Origin: Methylobacterium bullatum
GTDB taxonomy: Bacteria; Pseudomonadota; Alphaproteobacteria; Rhizobiales; Beijerinckiaceae
Direction of reading: 5' to 3'
Length of the DNA stretch: 64,000 bases
NCBI GenBank assembly: GCA_902712845.1
Contig: LR743504.1
Location: 1,338,001 to 1,402,000, forward strand
Shown here: piece by piece, positions 8,287-17,799 of the stretch
Layout: the number at the start of each line of letters is the position of its first letter
How positions within the stretch are numbered: position 1 is the first letter of the stretch
Notes under the pieces: generated by a model
Database searches by the model: none
The model's input: the letters and a program-made list of their open reading frames with translations, nothing else
What the model was told of the DNA's origin: nothing
Position numbers and translations under genes: made by a program

Positions 8287-8590
8287 ATGGCGGAGGAATT
8301 TGGGGGGCGGGAACGCGCTGACGCTGGCACGGGAGGCTTGGCTGTTTGAGCGGATCGTGGAGATGGGGAGCATCGTGCTGAGCCCGGTCGGGGACGATCA
8401 CCCCGGCACAGCGGCGCCCATCGTTGCCTCGCCTCGCCCCAGAGCGACGTCCCGACGATCCTGCCGGCTCTGCGCAGGCGGACGGTGGCGGTGTGCCGGG
8501 GCCGGCGGGTGGTCGCGGTGCGGGATACCACGGCGCTGAGCTTCGCCGGCGTGGCCGGACGCCATGGCGTGGGTTCAGGGAGGAGATCCT
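8287..8590 (+). pseudogene. remnant of an IS4-type transposase
   Basis: Two pieces in different frames recall the N-terminal part of IS4-family transposases: MAEEFGGRERADAG from ATG 8287, and further on PTILPALRRRTVAVC followed by RRVVAVRDTTALSFAG at about 8460-8570, which matches the VLAVQDTT motif around the first catalytic aspartate. Frameshifts and stops separate them and the rest of the catalytic core is missing. No clear terminal inverted repeats are seen. The gap 8067-8934 otherwise holds nothing I can support. Confidence 0.5.
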
Positions 8591-8934
8591 TCCGCCTTTG
8601 GTAGGAAGGACGTTTCGGGGCGGGAAACCGGAAGCGGAAATGTGCGCGTCCGCACGCTCCTTCGCTCCGTACCCGAGACCGGCCCTGACGATTGTTGACA
8701 TTCATCAGGCGTAACGTAGGTTCTGGTCATGGCCGGAGCGGTCGCCGCCCGACAGGAACACCGCCCCCTCGTTTCGGTCGGGTGGCGTACCGCTCCGGTC
8801 CTTTTTCTGAAGCTGATCCTCCCCGAGAAGACAGTCGTCACGCCCTCTTGGCGTGGCGGCTTTCTCGCGTTCTGCTTGTGCTTCGATGGTCTTCCGGGGT
8901 AGCGACCTCGCATCGGATCACGAGGACGCCCCCG

Positions 8935-9075
8935 TTGAGCACCCGCGCCTGCTGCGCCCTCGCCCTCCTCATCGCCCTGGTGGGGGCGGGATTGCGCCTC
9001 GCCGTGCCGGTGACGCCGCCGGACGCGGCCTATCGCGCGGTGGTGGAGGCCTATCCTTCGAAACCGCTGCCCTGA
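8935..9075 (+). CDS. small putative exported peptide
   Basis: A 46-residue frame from TTG 8935 with a hydrophobic N-terminal stretch (ACCALALLIALVGAGLRLAV) like a signal peptide or a single membrane anchor, then PVTPPDAAYRAVVEAYPSK. No homologue is recognised and the start has no strong ribosome-binding site. The next 258 bases up to the efflux adaptor gene show no further gene. Treat as tentative. Confidence 0.3.
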   Translation: MSTRACCALALLIALVGAGLRLAVPVTPPDAAYRAVVEAYPSKPLP

Positions 9076-9333
9076 CGGCGTCCGGCGGTCCGGAAACAGG
9101 CCGGAAACCTCCGCGCCGCACTGGCGTCGCAATAATCCGGCATGTGCGACCGCGATGCTGAGCGAACGATCGACGGGCACGGCCTTCCGGCAAACTTGCA
9201 CGACTTCTTGCGCGGCGCTGGATCGTCGCCCCGCTGCGCGGTGGTCGCGCCCCCTGTTCCGTCGGGACTCCCGTCTCCATTTCGGTCACACTGCGTGGCG
9301 CCGGTCGGAAACGAGCGGCCGGATTGTCGAGGC

Positions 9334-10734
9334 ATGAACGAACAATCGCCCATCCGGACCGAGACGGCCCGGCACATCGCACCCGAGACACCGGCGCCCA
9401 CGCGCCGGCGAAGCCGCGCGGGGACGTGGCTCATCCTGCTCCTCCTCCTCGCGGGGGGCGGCGCGGCCGTCTACCGGTTCTATCTCGCGCCCAAACCTGC
9501 GACGGAGACCGCCGCCGACGGCGCGCCCGCGCGCGGCAAGGGCGCCCGTGGACGCCCCGGCGACATGGCCCAGGCGGTGGGCGTCGCCACGGTCTCGGCC
9601 GGAGAGATCCCGGTGGTGCTGTCTGGCCTCGGAACGGTGACGCCGCTCGCCACCGTGACGATCCAGTCGCAGATCAGCGGCTACCTCATGGAGATCGGCT
9701 TTCGCGAGGGCCAGACCGTGAAGAAGGGCGATTTCCTCGCCCAGATCGATCCGCGCATCTACGAGGCCCAGCTCGCGCAGTACCAGGGCCAGCTCGCCCG
9801 CGATCAGGCGCTGCTGCAGAATTCGAAGCTCGACCTCGCCCGTTTCCAGCGCCTCAGCCTGCAGGATTCGATCTCCAAGCAGAACGTGGACACGCAAGCG
9901 GCCCTGGTGAAGCAGAACGAGGGCACCGTCGCCATCGACCAGGCCCAGGTCGACCAGCAGAAGCTCAACATCGCCTATACGCGCATCGTCTCGCCCGTGG
10001 AGGGCCGCGTCGGCCTGCGCCAGATCGACCAGGGCAATTACGTCACCGCCGCCTCCACCAACATCGTGGTGGTGACGCAGCTGCATCCGATCTCGGTGGT
10101 GTTCACCCTGCCCGAGGACGACGTGGCGCGGGTGATGCGGCGCCTGCGCTCGGGCGCGAAACTCGCGGTGACCGCCTACGACCGGGGCGATGCCAACGTG
10201 CTCGCCACCGGCACCCTCGACACGGTGGACAACCAGATCGACACCACCACCGGCACGGTGAAGCTGCGCGCGCTGTTCGACAACAAGGACGAGAGCCTGT
10301 TCCCGAACCAGTTCGTCAACGCCAAGCTCACCGTGGACATCGTGCGGGACACGCCCATCGTCCCCACTGCCGCGATCCTGCGCGGCACGCCGGGCGCCTA
10401 CGTCTACCTCCTCGACGGCGACGACAAGGTCGTGGTCCGGCCGATCACCGTGGGTGAGGCGGAGGGTGCGCGCACCGCCGTCACCAAGGGGCTGGCGGTG
10501 GGCGACCGGGTCGTGGTCGACGGGACCGACCGCCTGCGCGACGGCGCCAAGGTCCGCGTCACCGAGGGCGGCAGGGGGCAGCCGGCGCCGCCCGGAGAAG
10601 CCGCTTCCCCCGGCCAGCCGGCGCCCGCAACGGACGCCACGGCCACGACATCGACGCCCGCCGCCGGGACACCTCCCGAAAACCCGCCCCAGAAGCGCGA
10701 GCGCCGCAGAGAGCGGCCGGCGGCGCAGCCGTGA
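9334..10734 (+). CDS. mdtA: RND efflux periplasmic adaptor (MdtA-like)
   Basis: Membrane fusion protein that joins the inner-membrane pumps to the outer-membrane channel. 466 residues from ATG 9334; the frame continues upstream but without homology. Residues about 31-51 form the N-terminal anchor ([19 protein letters not shown]). Then come the first half of the lipoyl domain ([20 protein letters not shown]), the alpha-helical hairpin ([20 protein letters not shown] to [20 protein letters not shown]), the second lipoyl half ([12 protein letters not shown]) and the beta-barrel region ([20 protein letters not shown]). The last 50 residues are Pro/Ala-rich and probably disordered. First gene of a four-gene efflux operon. 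Confidence 0.93.
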   Translation: MNEQSPIRTETARHIAPETPAPTRRRSRAGTWLILLLLLAGGGAAVYRFYLAPKPATETAADGAPARGKGARGRPGDMAQAVGVATVSAGEIPVVLSGLGTVTPLATVTIQSQISGYLMEIGFREGQTVKKGDFLAQIDPRIYEAQLAQYQGQLARDQALLQNSKLDLARFQRLSLQDSISKQNVDTQAALVKQNEGTVAIDQAQVDQQKLNIAYTRIVSPVEGRVGLRQIDQGNYVTAASTNIVVVTQLHPISVVFTLPEDDVARVMRRLRSGAKLAVTAYDRGDANVLATGTLDTVDNQIDTTTGTVKLRALFDNKDESLFPNQFVNAKLTVDIVRDTPIVPTAAILRGTPGAYVYLLDGDDKVVVRPITVGEAEGARTAVTKGLAVGDRVVVDGTDRLRDGAKVRVTEGGRGQPAPPGEAASPGQPAPATDATATTSTPAAGTPPENPPQKRERRRERPAAQP

Positions 10735-10756
10735 TGGTCACTCTCGACGCCGTTTC

Positions 10757-10790
10757 TCCCTCCCCCCTCTGCGGGGGGGGAGGGGAGGGG
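10757..10790 (+). repeat. REP-like element, partial copy 2
   Basis: CTCCCTCCCCCCTCTGCGGG followed by a G-rich stretch; only the first half of the element is clear. It lies between the adaptor stop and the pump start, in a frame open from GTG 10731 into the pump gene. Confidence 0.7.
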
Positions 10791-10817
10791 CGCCGTGCCC
10801 GTCATGGCCCTCGCCCC

Positions 10818-13800
10818 ATGAACCCGTCCCGCATCTTCATCCTGCGCCCCGTCGCCACCACGCTGTTCATGCTGGCGATCCTGCTGGTTGGCATGGTGTC
10901 GTACCTGAACCTGCCGGTCTCGGCCCTGCCGTCGGTGGATTACCCGACGATCCAGGTCCAGACCTTCTATCCCGGCGCCAGCCCGGAGGTGATGACCTCG
11001 GCCGTGACGGCACCGCTGGAGCGGCAGTTCGGCCAGCTCGCCAACCTCAACCAGATGACCTCGCAGAGTTCTGCGGGCGCCTCGGTCATCACGCTTCAGT
11101 TCAGCCTCGATCTCGGCCTCGACATCGCCGAGCAGCAGGTCCAGGCGGCGATCAACGCGGCGGGCAACCTGCTGCCCTCCGACCTGCCGGCGCCGCCGGT
11201 CTACGCCAAGGTCAACCCGGCCGACGCGCCGATCCTGACCCTGGCCCTGACCTCCACGACGATGCCGCTCACCGAGGTGAGGGATCTCGCCGAGACGCGG
11301 CTCGCACAGAAGATCAGCCAGGTCTCCGGCGTCGGCCTCGTCAGCATGGGCGGCGGCCAGCGCCCCGCCGTGCGCGTGCGCTTCAATTCGCGGGCGCTGG
11401 CCGCCTACGGCCTCAACATCGACGACCTTCGCACCACCATCACCAATCTCAACGTCAACACGCCCAAGGGCACGATCGACGGGCCGACCCAGTCCTACGC
11501 CATCAACGCCAACGACCAGATCCGCGACCCGAAGGCCTACGAACAGGCGATCATCGCCTACAAGAACGGCTCGGCGGTGCGGCTCTCGGATGTGGCCGAC
11601 GTGGTCAACGGCCCGGAGAACACCAAGCTCGGCGCCTGGATGGACGAGACGCCCGCCGTCATCCTCAACATCCAGCGCCAGCCCGGCGCCAACGTCATCG
11701 CCACCGTCGACAAGATCAAGGCGCTGCTGCCCCAGCTCCAGGGGACGCTGCCCGCCGCCGTCACGGTGACGCCGCTCACCGACCGCACCACCACCATCCG
11801 TGCCTCGGTGCACGACGTGCAGGTGGAACTGGCGCTGGCCATCGGCCTCGTTGTGCTGGTGATCTTCCTCTTCCTGCGCAGCCTGTCCGCGACCCTGATC
11901 CCGAGCCTGTCGGTGCCGCTCTCGCTGATCGGCGCGCTCTCGATCATGGACCTCTACGGGTTCTCCCTCGACAACCTGTCGCTGATGGCGCTCACCATCG
12001 CCACCGGCTTCGTCGTCGACGACGCCATCGTCGTCATCGAGAACATCGCCCGCCACGTGGAGGAGGGCGATTCGCCCATGGAGGCGGCCCTCAAGGGCAG
12101 CCGCGAGATCGGCTTCACCATCATCTCGCTCACGGTCTCGCTCATTGCGGTGCTGATCCCGCTTCTGTTCATGGGCGACGTGGTCGGCCGCCTGTTCCAC
12201 GAATTCGCGATCACGCTGGCGGCCACCATCGTGATCTCGGCGGTGGTGTCGCTGACCCTGGTTCCGATGCTGTGCGCGCGCCTGCTCAAGCACGCGCCGG
12301 AGGCCAAGCGCCGGGAAGGATTCATCGGGCGGGCCGGCCGGAGGGCCATGGACGGGGTGATCTCCGGCTACGGGCGGATGCTGCGCGTGGTGCTCAACCA
12401 CCAGGGCCTGACCCTGTTGGTCACCCTGGCCACCATTGCGCTCACCGCCTACCTGTTCGTGGTGATCCCCAAGGGGTTCTTCCCGGTCCAGGATACCGGC
12501 GTGATCCAGGGCGTGACGCAGGCCGACCAGACCGTCTCCTATGCCGAGATGGCAGACCGCCAGCAGAAGCTCGCCCGCATCGTCCTGCAGGATCCGGATG
12601 TGGCGAGCCTGTCCTCGTTCATCGGCGTCGATGGGCAGAACGTGACGCTCAATTCCGGCCGCTTCCTCATCAACCTGAAGCCGCATGAGGGCCGCGCCAC
12701 CGATGCCGGCGCCATCATCCGCCGCCTCAAGGAAGCGACGCGCGGGGTCGCCGGCATCCGGCTCTACATGCAGCCGGTGCAGGACCTCACCATCGACACG
12801 GCGGTGAGCGCGACGCAGTACCAGGTGATCCTGGAGAACCCGAACCTGTCCGAGTTCGAGACCTGGGTGCCGCGCTTCGTCCAGGCGCTGCAGCGCTCGC
12901 CGCTGCTGTCGGACGTGGCCAGCGACCTGCAGGGCAACGGGCTGGCGGCCTACGTCACCATCGACCGGCCCACCGCCGGCCGCTACGGCATCACCCCGGC
13001 CACCGTGGACAACGCCCTCTACGACGCCTTCGGCCAGCGCATCGTCTCGACGATCTTTACCCAGTCGAACCAGTACCGGGTGATCCTCGAAGCCGATCCC
13101 GACCTGCACAAGACCCTCGACAGCCTCAACGGCATCTTCCTGCCCTCCTCCACCGCCGCTTCGGGGCAGGTGCCGCTTTCGGCGGTGGCGCGGATCAGCG
13201 AACGCCGGGCGCCCCTCCTCATCAGCCATCTCGGCCAGTTCCCGGCCACCACCGTCTCGTTCAACCTCGCCGAGGGGGTGGCGCTGGGCGAGGCCGTCAA
13301 CGCGGTCGAGGCGGCGCGCAAGGAGATCGACCTGCCGCCGAGCTTCCGCGTGGTGCCGCAGGGCTCGGTCTTCGCCTTCCAGTCGGCGCTCTCGAACCAG
13401 CTCTTCCTGGTGATCGCGGCCATCGTCACCGTCTACATCGTGCTCGGCGTGCTCTACGAGAGCTTCGTCCACCCGATCACGATCCTCTCGACCCTGCCCT
13501 CGGCGGGGATCGGCGCGCTGGTCGGCCTGATGCTCTACGGGCTGCCGCTCGACATCATCGGCGTCATTGGCATCGTGCTCCTCATCGGCATCGTGAAGAA
13601 GAACGCGATCATGATGATCGACTTCGCGCTCCAGGCCGAGCGCGAGGAGGGCATGGCCCCGCGCGACGCGATCTACGAGGCCTGCCTGCTGCGCTTCCGC
13701 CCGATCCTGATGACGACGCTCGCCGCCCTGTTCGCGGCGGTGCCCCTCATCCTCGGCACCGGCGTCGGTTCCGAACTGCGCCAGCCGCTCGGCATCGTCA

Positions 13801-13931
13801 TCGCCGGCGGCCTCATCGTCTCGCAGGTGCTGACCCTGTTCACCACCCCGGTGATCTACCTCGCCTTCGACCGGCTGGAGCGGCGGTTCAAGCGCGGCGG
13901 CGGGGCGAAGGCGGCGGGGGTGACGCCGTGA
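10818..13931 (+). CDS. mdtB: RND multidrug efflux transporter, inner-membrane pump 1 (MdtB-like)
   Basis: Proton-driven HAE1-type RND pump of 1037 residues, usual for the family. It starts [20 protein letters not shown], the standard RND N-terminus with TM1. The proton-relay aspartate pair is in [13 protein letters not shown] of TM4, and the repeated RND motifs LFHEFAITL and GFFPVQDTG are present. C-terminal TM segments end in [20 protein letters not shown]. MdtB/MdtC-type systems work as mixed trimers of two different pumps, and a second pump follows. The ATG 10818 start is chosen on homology, although a frame runs in from a start overlapping the adaptor stop at 10731, through a REP-like repeat. 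Confidence 0.95.
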   Translation: MNPSRIFILRPVATTLFMLAILLVGMVSYLNLPVSALPSVDYPTIQVQTFYPGASPEVMTSAVTAPLERQFGQLANLNQMTSQSSAGASVITLQFSLDLGLDIAEQQVQAAINAAGNLLPSDLPAPPVYAKVNPADAPILTLALTSTTMPLTEVRDLAETRLAQKISQVSGVGLVSMGGGQRPAVRVRFNSRALAAYGLNIDDLRTTITNLNVNTPKGTIDGPTQSYAINANDQIRDPKAYEQAIIAYKNGSAVRLSDVADVVNGPENTKLGAWMDETPAVILNIQRQPGANVIATVDKIKALLPQLQGTLPAAVTVTPLTDRTTTIRASVHDVQVELALAIGLVVLVIFLFLRSLSATLIPSLSVPLSLIGALSIMDLYGFSLDNLSLMALTIATGFVVDDAIVVIENIARHVEEGDSPMEAALKGSREIGFTIISLTVSLIAVLIPLLFMGDVVGRLFHEFAITLAATIVISAVVSLTLVPMLCARLLKHAPEAKRREGFIGRAGRRAMDGVISGYGRMLRVVLNHQGLTLLVTLATIALTAYLFVVIPKGFFPVQDTGVIQGVTQADQTVSYAEMADRQQKLARIVLQDPDVASLSSFIGVDGQNVTLNSGRFLINLKPHEGRATDAGAIIRRLKEATRGVAGIRLYMQPVQDLTIDTAVSATQYQVILENPNLSEFETWVPRFVQALQRSPLLSDVASDLQGNGLAAYVTIDRPTAGRYGITPATVDNALYDAFGQRIVSTIFTQSNQYRVILEADPDLHKTLDSLNGIFLPSSTAASGQVPLSAVARISERRAPLLISHLGQFPATTVSFNLAEGVALGEAVNAVEAARKEIDLPPSFRVVPQGSVFAFQSALSNQLFLVIAAIVTVYIVLGVLYESFVHPITILSTLPSAGIGALVGLMLYGLPLDIIGVIGIVLLIGIVKKNAIMMIDFALQAEREEGMAPRDAIYEACLLRFRPILMTTLAALFAAVPLILGTGVGSELRQPLGIVIAGGLIVSQVLTLFTTPVIYLAFDRLERRFKRGGGAKAAGVTP

Positions 13932-14524
13932 GCCGGGAGTTCGCCGCCGCTCTCCCTCCCCCCTCTGCGGGGGAGGGTGGCCCCCGGAGGGGGTCGGGAG
14001 AGGGGAACCCGGTTTCCGTATTGGGCGCGCAGAGCGACGAGGGGCGCAACCTCGTCAGACCCACTCCGCATCTGCGTGCGTTCGCCCGCGAACAACGTCG
14101 GCTCCGTACGCTTGCCGAGGATGCGTTCTGGCAGCAGGTGCGCGGTAGCCGCTTCCGTGGGCTCAAATTCAGACGCCAGGTTCCCCTGCCGCCCTACATC
14201 GCCGATTTCCTCTGCGCGTCCGCCCGTCTGATCGTCGAACTCGACGGAGCCCCGCATGATGAGGCCGAACGCCGTGATTGCGATGCCGCCCGCGATGTCT
14301 GGCTGCGGGAGCAGGGATTTGAGGTTCTGCGCTTCCGGAATGACCGTGTCCTGAGCGATCTCGCCTCGGTCCTTGAGACGGTCGGCGCGACCGTCGAGGC
14401 GCGGCTGGCTCGCGCCACCTCCAACAGCGTCGCTCCCCTCTCCCGACCCGGCCTCACGGCCGGGCCACCCTCCCCCGCAGAGGGGGGAGGGAGCAGGCGC
14501 ACACCCCCGGCCCCCCACCCATGA
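13928..14524 (+). CDS. DUF559 (Vsr/PD-D/ExK-fold) endonuclease-like protein within the efflux operon
   Basis: The frame from GTG 13928 encodes 198 residues, but only about residues 46-152 look like protein sequence under selection: [49 protein letters not shown], and [17 protein letters not shown]. This is the DUF559 pattern, a domain related to Vsr-type and other PD-(D/E)xK nucleases; the ADF..ELDG acidic residues are in place. The parts before and after are translations of two REP-like elements in opposite orientation, so the nuclease core is bracketed by inverted repeats. The frame overlaps the upstream pump stop (GTGA) and the downstream pump start (ATGA) by four bases each. The true start may be internal, such as TTG 14021. 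Function unknown; it has no link to efflux. Confidence 0.75.
   Translation: MSREFAAALPPPSAGEGGPRRGSGEGNPVSVLGAQSDEGRNLVRPTPHLRAFAREQRRLRTLAEDAFWQQVRGSRFRGLKFRRQVPLPPYIADFLCASARLIVELDGAPHDEAERRDCDAARDVWLREQGFEVLRFRNDRVLSDLASVLETVGATVEARLARATSNSVAPLSRPGLTAGPPSPAEGGGSRRTPPAPHP
13952..14006 (+). repeat. REP-like element, forward copy 3 (left flank of DUF559)
   Basis: Complete copy: CTCCCTCCCCCCTCTGCGGG, GGAGGGTGG, hairpin GCCCCC-GGA-GGGGGT, then TCGGGAGAGGGG. Opposite orientation to the copy at 14434-14492. Confidence 0.85.
14434..14492 (-). repeat. REP-like element, reverse copy 4 (right flank of DUF559)
   Basis: Complete copy on the minus strand, with a longer hairpin GGCCCGGCC-GTGA-GGCCGGGTC in the variable position. 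With copy 3 it forms inverted repeats around the DUF559 core. Confidence 0.85.
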
Positions 14525-17500
14525 ACGTCTCCGAGCCGTTCATCCGCCGTCCGGTCGCCACGACGCTGCTCACCATCGGGGTGCTGCTGGCGGGGATCTT
14601 CGCGTTCTTCAAGCTGCCGGTGGCGCCGCTGCCGCAGGTGGATTTCCCCGTCATCCTGGTCCAGGCTCAGATGGCCGGGGCCTCGCCCGAGACCATGGCG
14701 ACGACGGTGGCGGCGCCCCTGGAGCGGCGGCTCGGCATCATCGCCGATGTGGGCGAGATGACCTCCACCAGTTCCGTCGGGACGGTGCGGATCGTCCTGA
14801 TGTTCAATCTCAACCGCGACATCGACGGGGCCGCCCGCGACGTGCAGGCGGCGATCAACGCCGCGCGGGCCGACCTGCCCACCGCCCTGCGCTCGAACCC
14901 GACCTACCGCAAGTTCAACCCGGCCGACGCGCCGATCCTGATCCTCGGGCTGACCTCGAACACCCTGTCGCCGGGCCAGCTCTACGATTCCGCCGCCACG
15001 GTGGTGCAGCAGAAGATGTCCCAGCTCCCCGGGGTGGGGAATGTCGATATCGGCGGCTCGTCGTTGCCGGCGGTGCGGGTCGAGCTCGATCCCACCGCCC
15101 TCTACAATTACGGGATCGGCCTCGAAGGGGTGCGCGCGGCGATCGCCTCGGCCAATGCCAATTCCCCCAAAGGGGCGATCGAGACCAATACCCGCCATTA
15201 CCAGCTCTACGCCAACGACCAGGGCCGGGTGGCGGCGGATTATCGCGACATCATCGTGGCCTACCGCAACGGGGCGGGGGTGCGCCTCACCGATGTGGGC
15301 AAGGTCGAGGATTCGGTGGAGGACAAACGCAACCTCGGCCTCGTCAACGGCCGGCCGGGCGTGATCCTGTTCATCTACAAGCAGCCCGGCTCCAACGTGG
15401 TCGATACGATCAAGGCGGTGGAGGCGGCGCTGCCGCAGGTGAAGGCGGCTTTGCCCGGCGACATCGACCTCACCGTCACCGGCGACCGCAGCGCCACCAT
15501 CCGCGCCTCCCTCGCCGAGACCGAGGAGACCCTGGTCATCGCGGTCGTCCTCGTCATCGGCGTGGTCTTCGCCTTCCTGCGCTCCGGCCGGGCGACCCTG
15601 ATCCCGGCCGTGGCCGTGCCGATCTCTATCATCGGCACCTTCTCGGCCATGTACCTGCTGGATTACAGCCTCGACATCCTGTCGCTGATGGCCCTCATCA
15701 TCGCCACCGGCTTCGTGGTGGACGACGCCATCGTCGTCCTGGAGAACATCCAGCGCCATATCGAGCTCGGCAAGCCGAGGCTGGAGGCCGCCCTCGTCGG
15801 GGCGAAGGAGGTCGGCTTCACCGTCATCTCCATGAGCCTGTCGCTGATCGCGGTGTTCATCCCGATCCTGCTCATGGGGGGGATCGTCGGGCGGCTGTTC
15901 GAGGAATTCGCCGTCACCCTGTCCCTGGCGATCCTGATCTCCCTGGTGCTCTCGCTCACCACCACGCCGATGATGTGCGCGCTGCTGCTCAAACGCGAAA
16001 GCGTGCCGGAGGGAGAAGCGCCGCGCCGCCCCAACCTCCTGATCAGGGGGCTGGAAGGCGCCTTCGAGGGAACGCTGCGCGCGTATGAGCGGACCCTGCG
16101 GATCGCCCTCGCTCACCGCCGCCTGGTGCTGCTCACGCTGTTCGCGACGATCGGGCTCAACGTCTATCTCTACGTCATCGTCCCCAAGGGCTTCTTCCCC
16201 GAGCAGGACACGGGCCAGATGATGGGCGGCATCCAGGCCGACCAGCGCATCTCGTTCCAGGCGATGAAGCAGAAGCTGGAACAGGCCACCGCCATCGTGC
16301 AGGCCGATCCGGCGGTGGACAGCGTCGTCGGCTTCACCGGCGGGCGTGCCACCAACTCGGCCAACGTCTTCGTCGGCCTCAAACCCCGGGGCGAGCGCGC
16401 ATCGATCACCGAGGTGATGACCCGCCTGCGCCCCAAGCTCGCGCAGGTGGCGGGCGCCCGGCTGTTCCTGTTCCCGCGCCAGGACCTGCGCATGGGCGGG
16501 CGCCAGAGCTTCGCGCAGTACCAGTACACCCTACAGGGCGACACCGCCGACGAGCTCTACGCGGCGGCCCCCCGGCTCGTGGAGGCGCTGCAGAAGAACC
16601 CGGTCTTCTCGGACGTGACCTCGGACCAGCAGGAGGGCGGGCTCGAGAGCCGCCTCGTCATCGACCGGGCGACCGCCTACCGCTACGGCATCACGCCGGA
16701 CAAGATCGACAACACCCTCTACGACGCCTTCGGCCAGCGGCAGGTCTCGACGATCTACAACCCGCTCAACCAGTACCATGTCGTGATGGAGATCGCGCCG
16801 CGCTACCTGCAGAGCCCGGAGACGTTGAAGACCGTCTTCGTCTCGACCTCCGGCGGCAAGGCGCGGGGTTCGGCCATCACCAACGCCGTGGCCGGGACGG
16901 TGGCGGGGGCCGCGACGACGGCGACGACGGCCTCCAGCATCGCCGCCGATTCCGCCCGCAACGCCGCCTCCAACGCCATCGCGGGCGGGGCGGGGGCCTC
17001 GTCCAGCGCGCCGGTTTCCAGCGCCAAGGAGACGATGATCCCGCTCTCGGCCTTCGCCCGGGTGGAGACCGGCAACGCCCCGGTCCAGGTGAGCCACCAG
17101 GGCCTGTTCGTGGCGACCACGCTCTCGTTCAACCTGGCGCCGGGAAAGAGCCTGTCGGACGCCACCGCCGCCATCGAGGAGGCCGAGGCGGCCTTACGCC
17201 TGCCGGCCACGATCCACGGCGAATTCGCGGGTGCGGCCAAGACCTTCCAGGCCTCGTCTTCCCGCCAGCCGTTGCTGATCCTGGCGGCGCTGGTGGCCGT
17301 CTACACCATCCTGGGGATCCTCTACGAGAGCTTCGTCCATCCGGTGACGATCCTCTCGACCCTGCCCTCGGCCGGCATCGGCGCGCTGCTGGCGCTCCTC
17401 GTCTCGGGCACGGAATTCACCATCATCGCGCTCATCGCGGTGTTCCTGCTCATCGGCATCGTCAAGAAGAACGCGATCATGATGATCGACGTGGCGCTGG

Positions 17501-17799
17501 ACGCCGAGCGAACGCGCGGGGCCACGCCGAAGGATGCGATCTTCGAGGCCTGCCTCTTGCGCTTCCGGCCGATCATGATGACAACGCTGGCGGCCCTGCT
17601 CGGCGCCCTGCCTCTCATCCTCGCCGGGGGCGAAGGCTCGGAAATGCGCCGCCCCCTGGGCATCGCCATCGCCGGCGGCCTGATCGTGAGCCAGATCCTG
17701 ACCCTCTACACCACGCCCGTCGTCTACCTCTATCTCGACCGCCTCCGTCGGCGGCCCAAAGCCGCCAGCGGCACCGCGCCGTTGCCGGCGGGGGAGTGA
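14521..17799 (+). CDS. mdtC: RND multidrug efflux transporter, inner-membrane pump 2 (MdtC-like)
   Basis: Second HAE1-type pump, 1092 residues, longer than the usual 1030-1050. It starts [20 protein letters not shown]; the TM4 aspartate pair is in [13 protein letters not shown] and VPKGFFPEQDTGQMMGG is conserved. The extra length is explained by an Ala/Thr/Ser-rich insertion of about 60 residues at about 779-838 (AVAGTVAGAATTATTASSIA and more), placed in the second large periplasmic loop just before ETMIPLSAFARVE; the partner pump has only a short SSTAASG there. ATG 14521 overlaps the DUF559 stop as ATGA. Expected to form a heteromeric pump with the upstream gene product. Confidence 0.95.
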   Translation: MNVSEPFIRRPVATTLLTIGVLLAGIFAFFKLPVAPLPQVDFPVILVQAQMAGASPETMATTVAAPLERRLGIIADVGEMTSTSSVGTVRIVLMFNLNRDIDGAARDVQAAINAARADLPTALRSNPTYRKFNPADAPILILGLTSNTLSPGQLYDSAATVVQQKMSQLPGVGNVDIGGSSLPAVRVELDPTALYNYGIGLEGVRAAIASANANSPKGAIETNTRHYQLYANDQGRVAADYRDIIVAYRNGAGVRLTDVGKVEDSVEDKRNLGLVNGRPGVILFIYKQPGSNVVDTIKAVEAALPQVKAALPGDIDLTVTGDRSATIRASLAETEETLVIAVVLVIGVVFAFLRSGRATLIPAVAVPISIIGTFSAMYLLDYSLDILSLMALIIATGFVVDDAIVVLENIQRHIELGKPRLEAALVGAKEVGFTVISMSLSLIAVFIPILLMGGIVGRLFEEFAVTLSLAILISLVLSLTTTPMMCALLLKRESVPEGEAPRRPNLLIRGLEGAFEGTLRAYERTLRIALAHRRLVLLTLFATIGLNVYLYVIVPKGFFPEQDTGQMMGGIQADQRISFQAMKQKLEQATAIVQADPAVDSVVGFTGGRATNSANVFVGLKPRGERASITEVMTRLRPKLAQVAGARLFLFPRQDLRMGGRQSFAQYQYTLQGDTADELYAAAPRLVEALQKNPVFSDVTSDQQEGGLESRLVIDRATAYRYGITPDKIDNTLYDAFGQRQVSTIYNPLNQYHVVMEIAPRYLQSPETLKTVFVSTSGGKARGSAITNAVAGTVAGAATTATTASSIAADSARNAASNAIAGGAGASSSAPVSSAKETMIPLSAFARVETGNAPVQVSHQGLFVATTLSFNLAPGKSLSDATAAIEEAEAALRLPATIHGEFAGAAKTFQASSSRQPLLILAALVAVYTILGILYESFVHPVTILSTLPSAGIGALLALLVSGTEFTIIALIAVFLLIGIVKKNAIMMIDVALDAERTRGATPKDAIFEACLLRFRPIMMTTLAALLGALPLILAGGEGSEMRRPLGIAIAGGLIVSQILTLYTTPVVYLYLDRLRRRPKAASGTAPLPAGE

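Noticed and set aside
8057..9201. Several frames of 60-290 codons in the hsp20-efflux gap
   Set aside because: Mutually overlapping, Arg/Pro/Gly-rich, without ribosome-binding sites; only the transposase remnant and one small exported peptide have any support.
10404..13472. 1022-codon open frame opposite the mdtB-like pump gene
   Set aside because: Antisense shadow: its composition is His/Arg/Gly/Asp-rich without domains and it mirrors the RND gene codon by codon.
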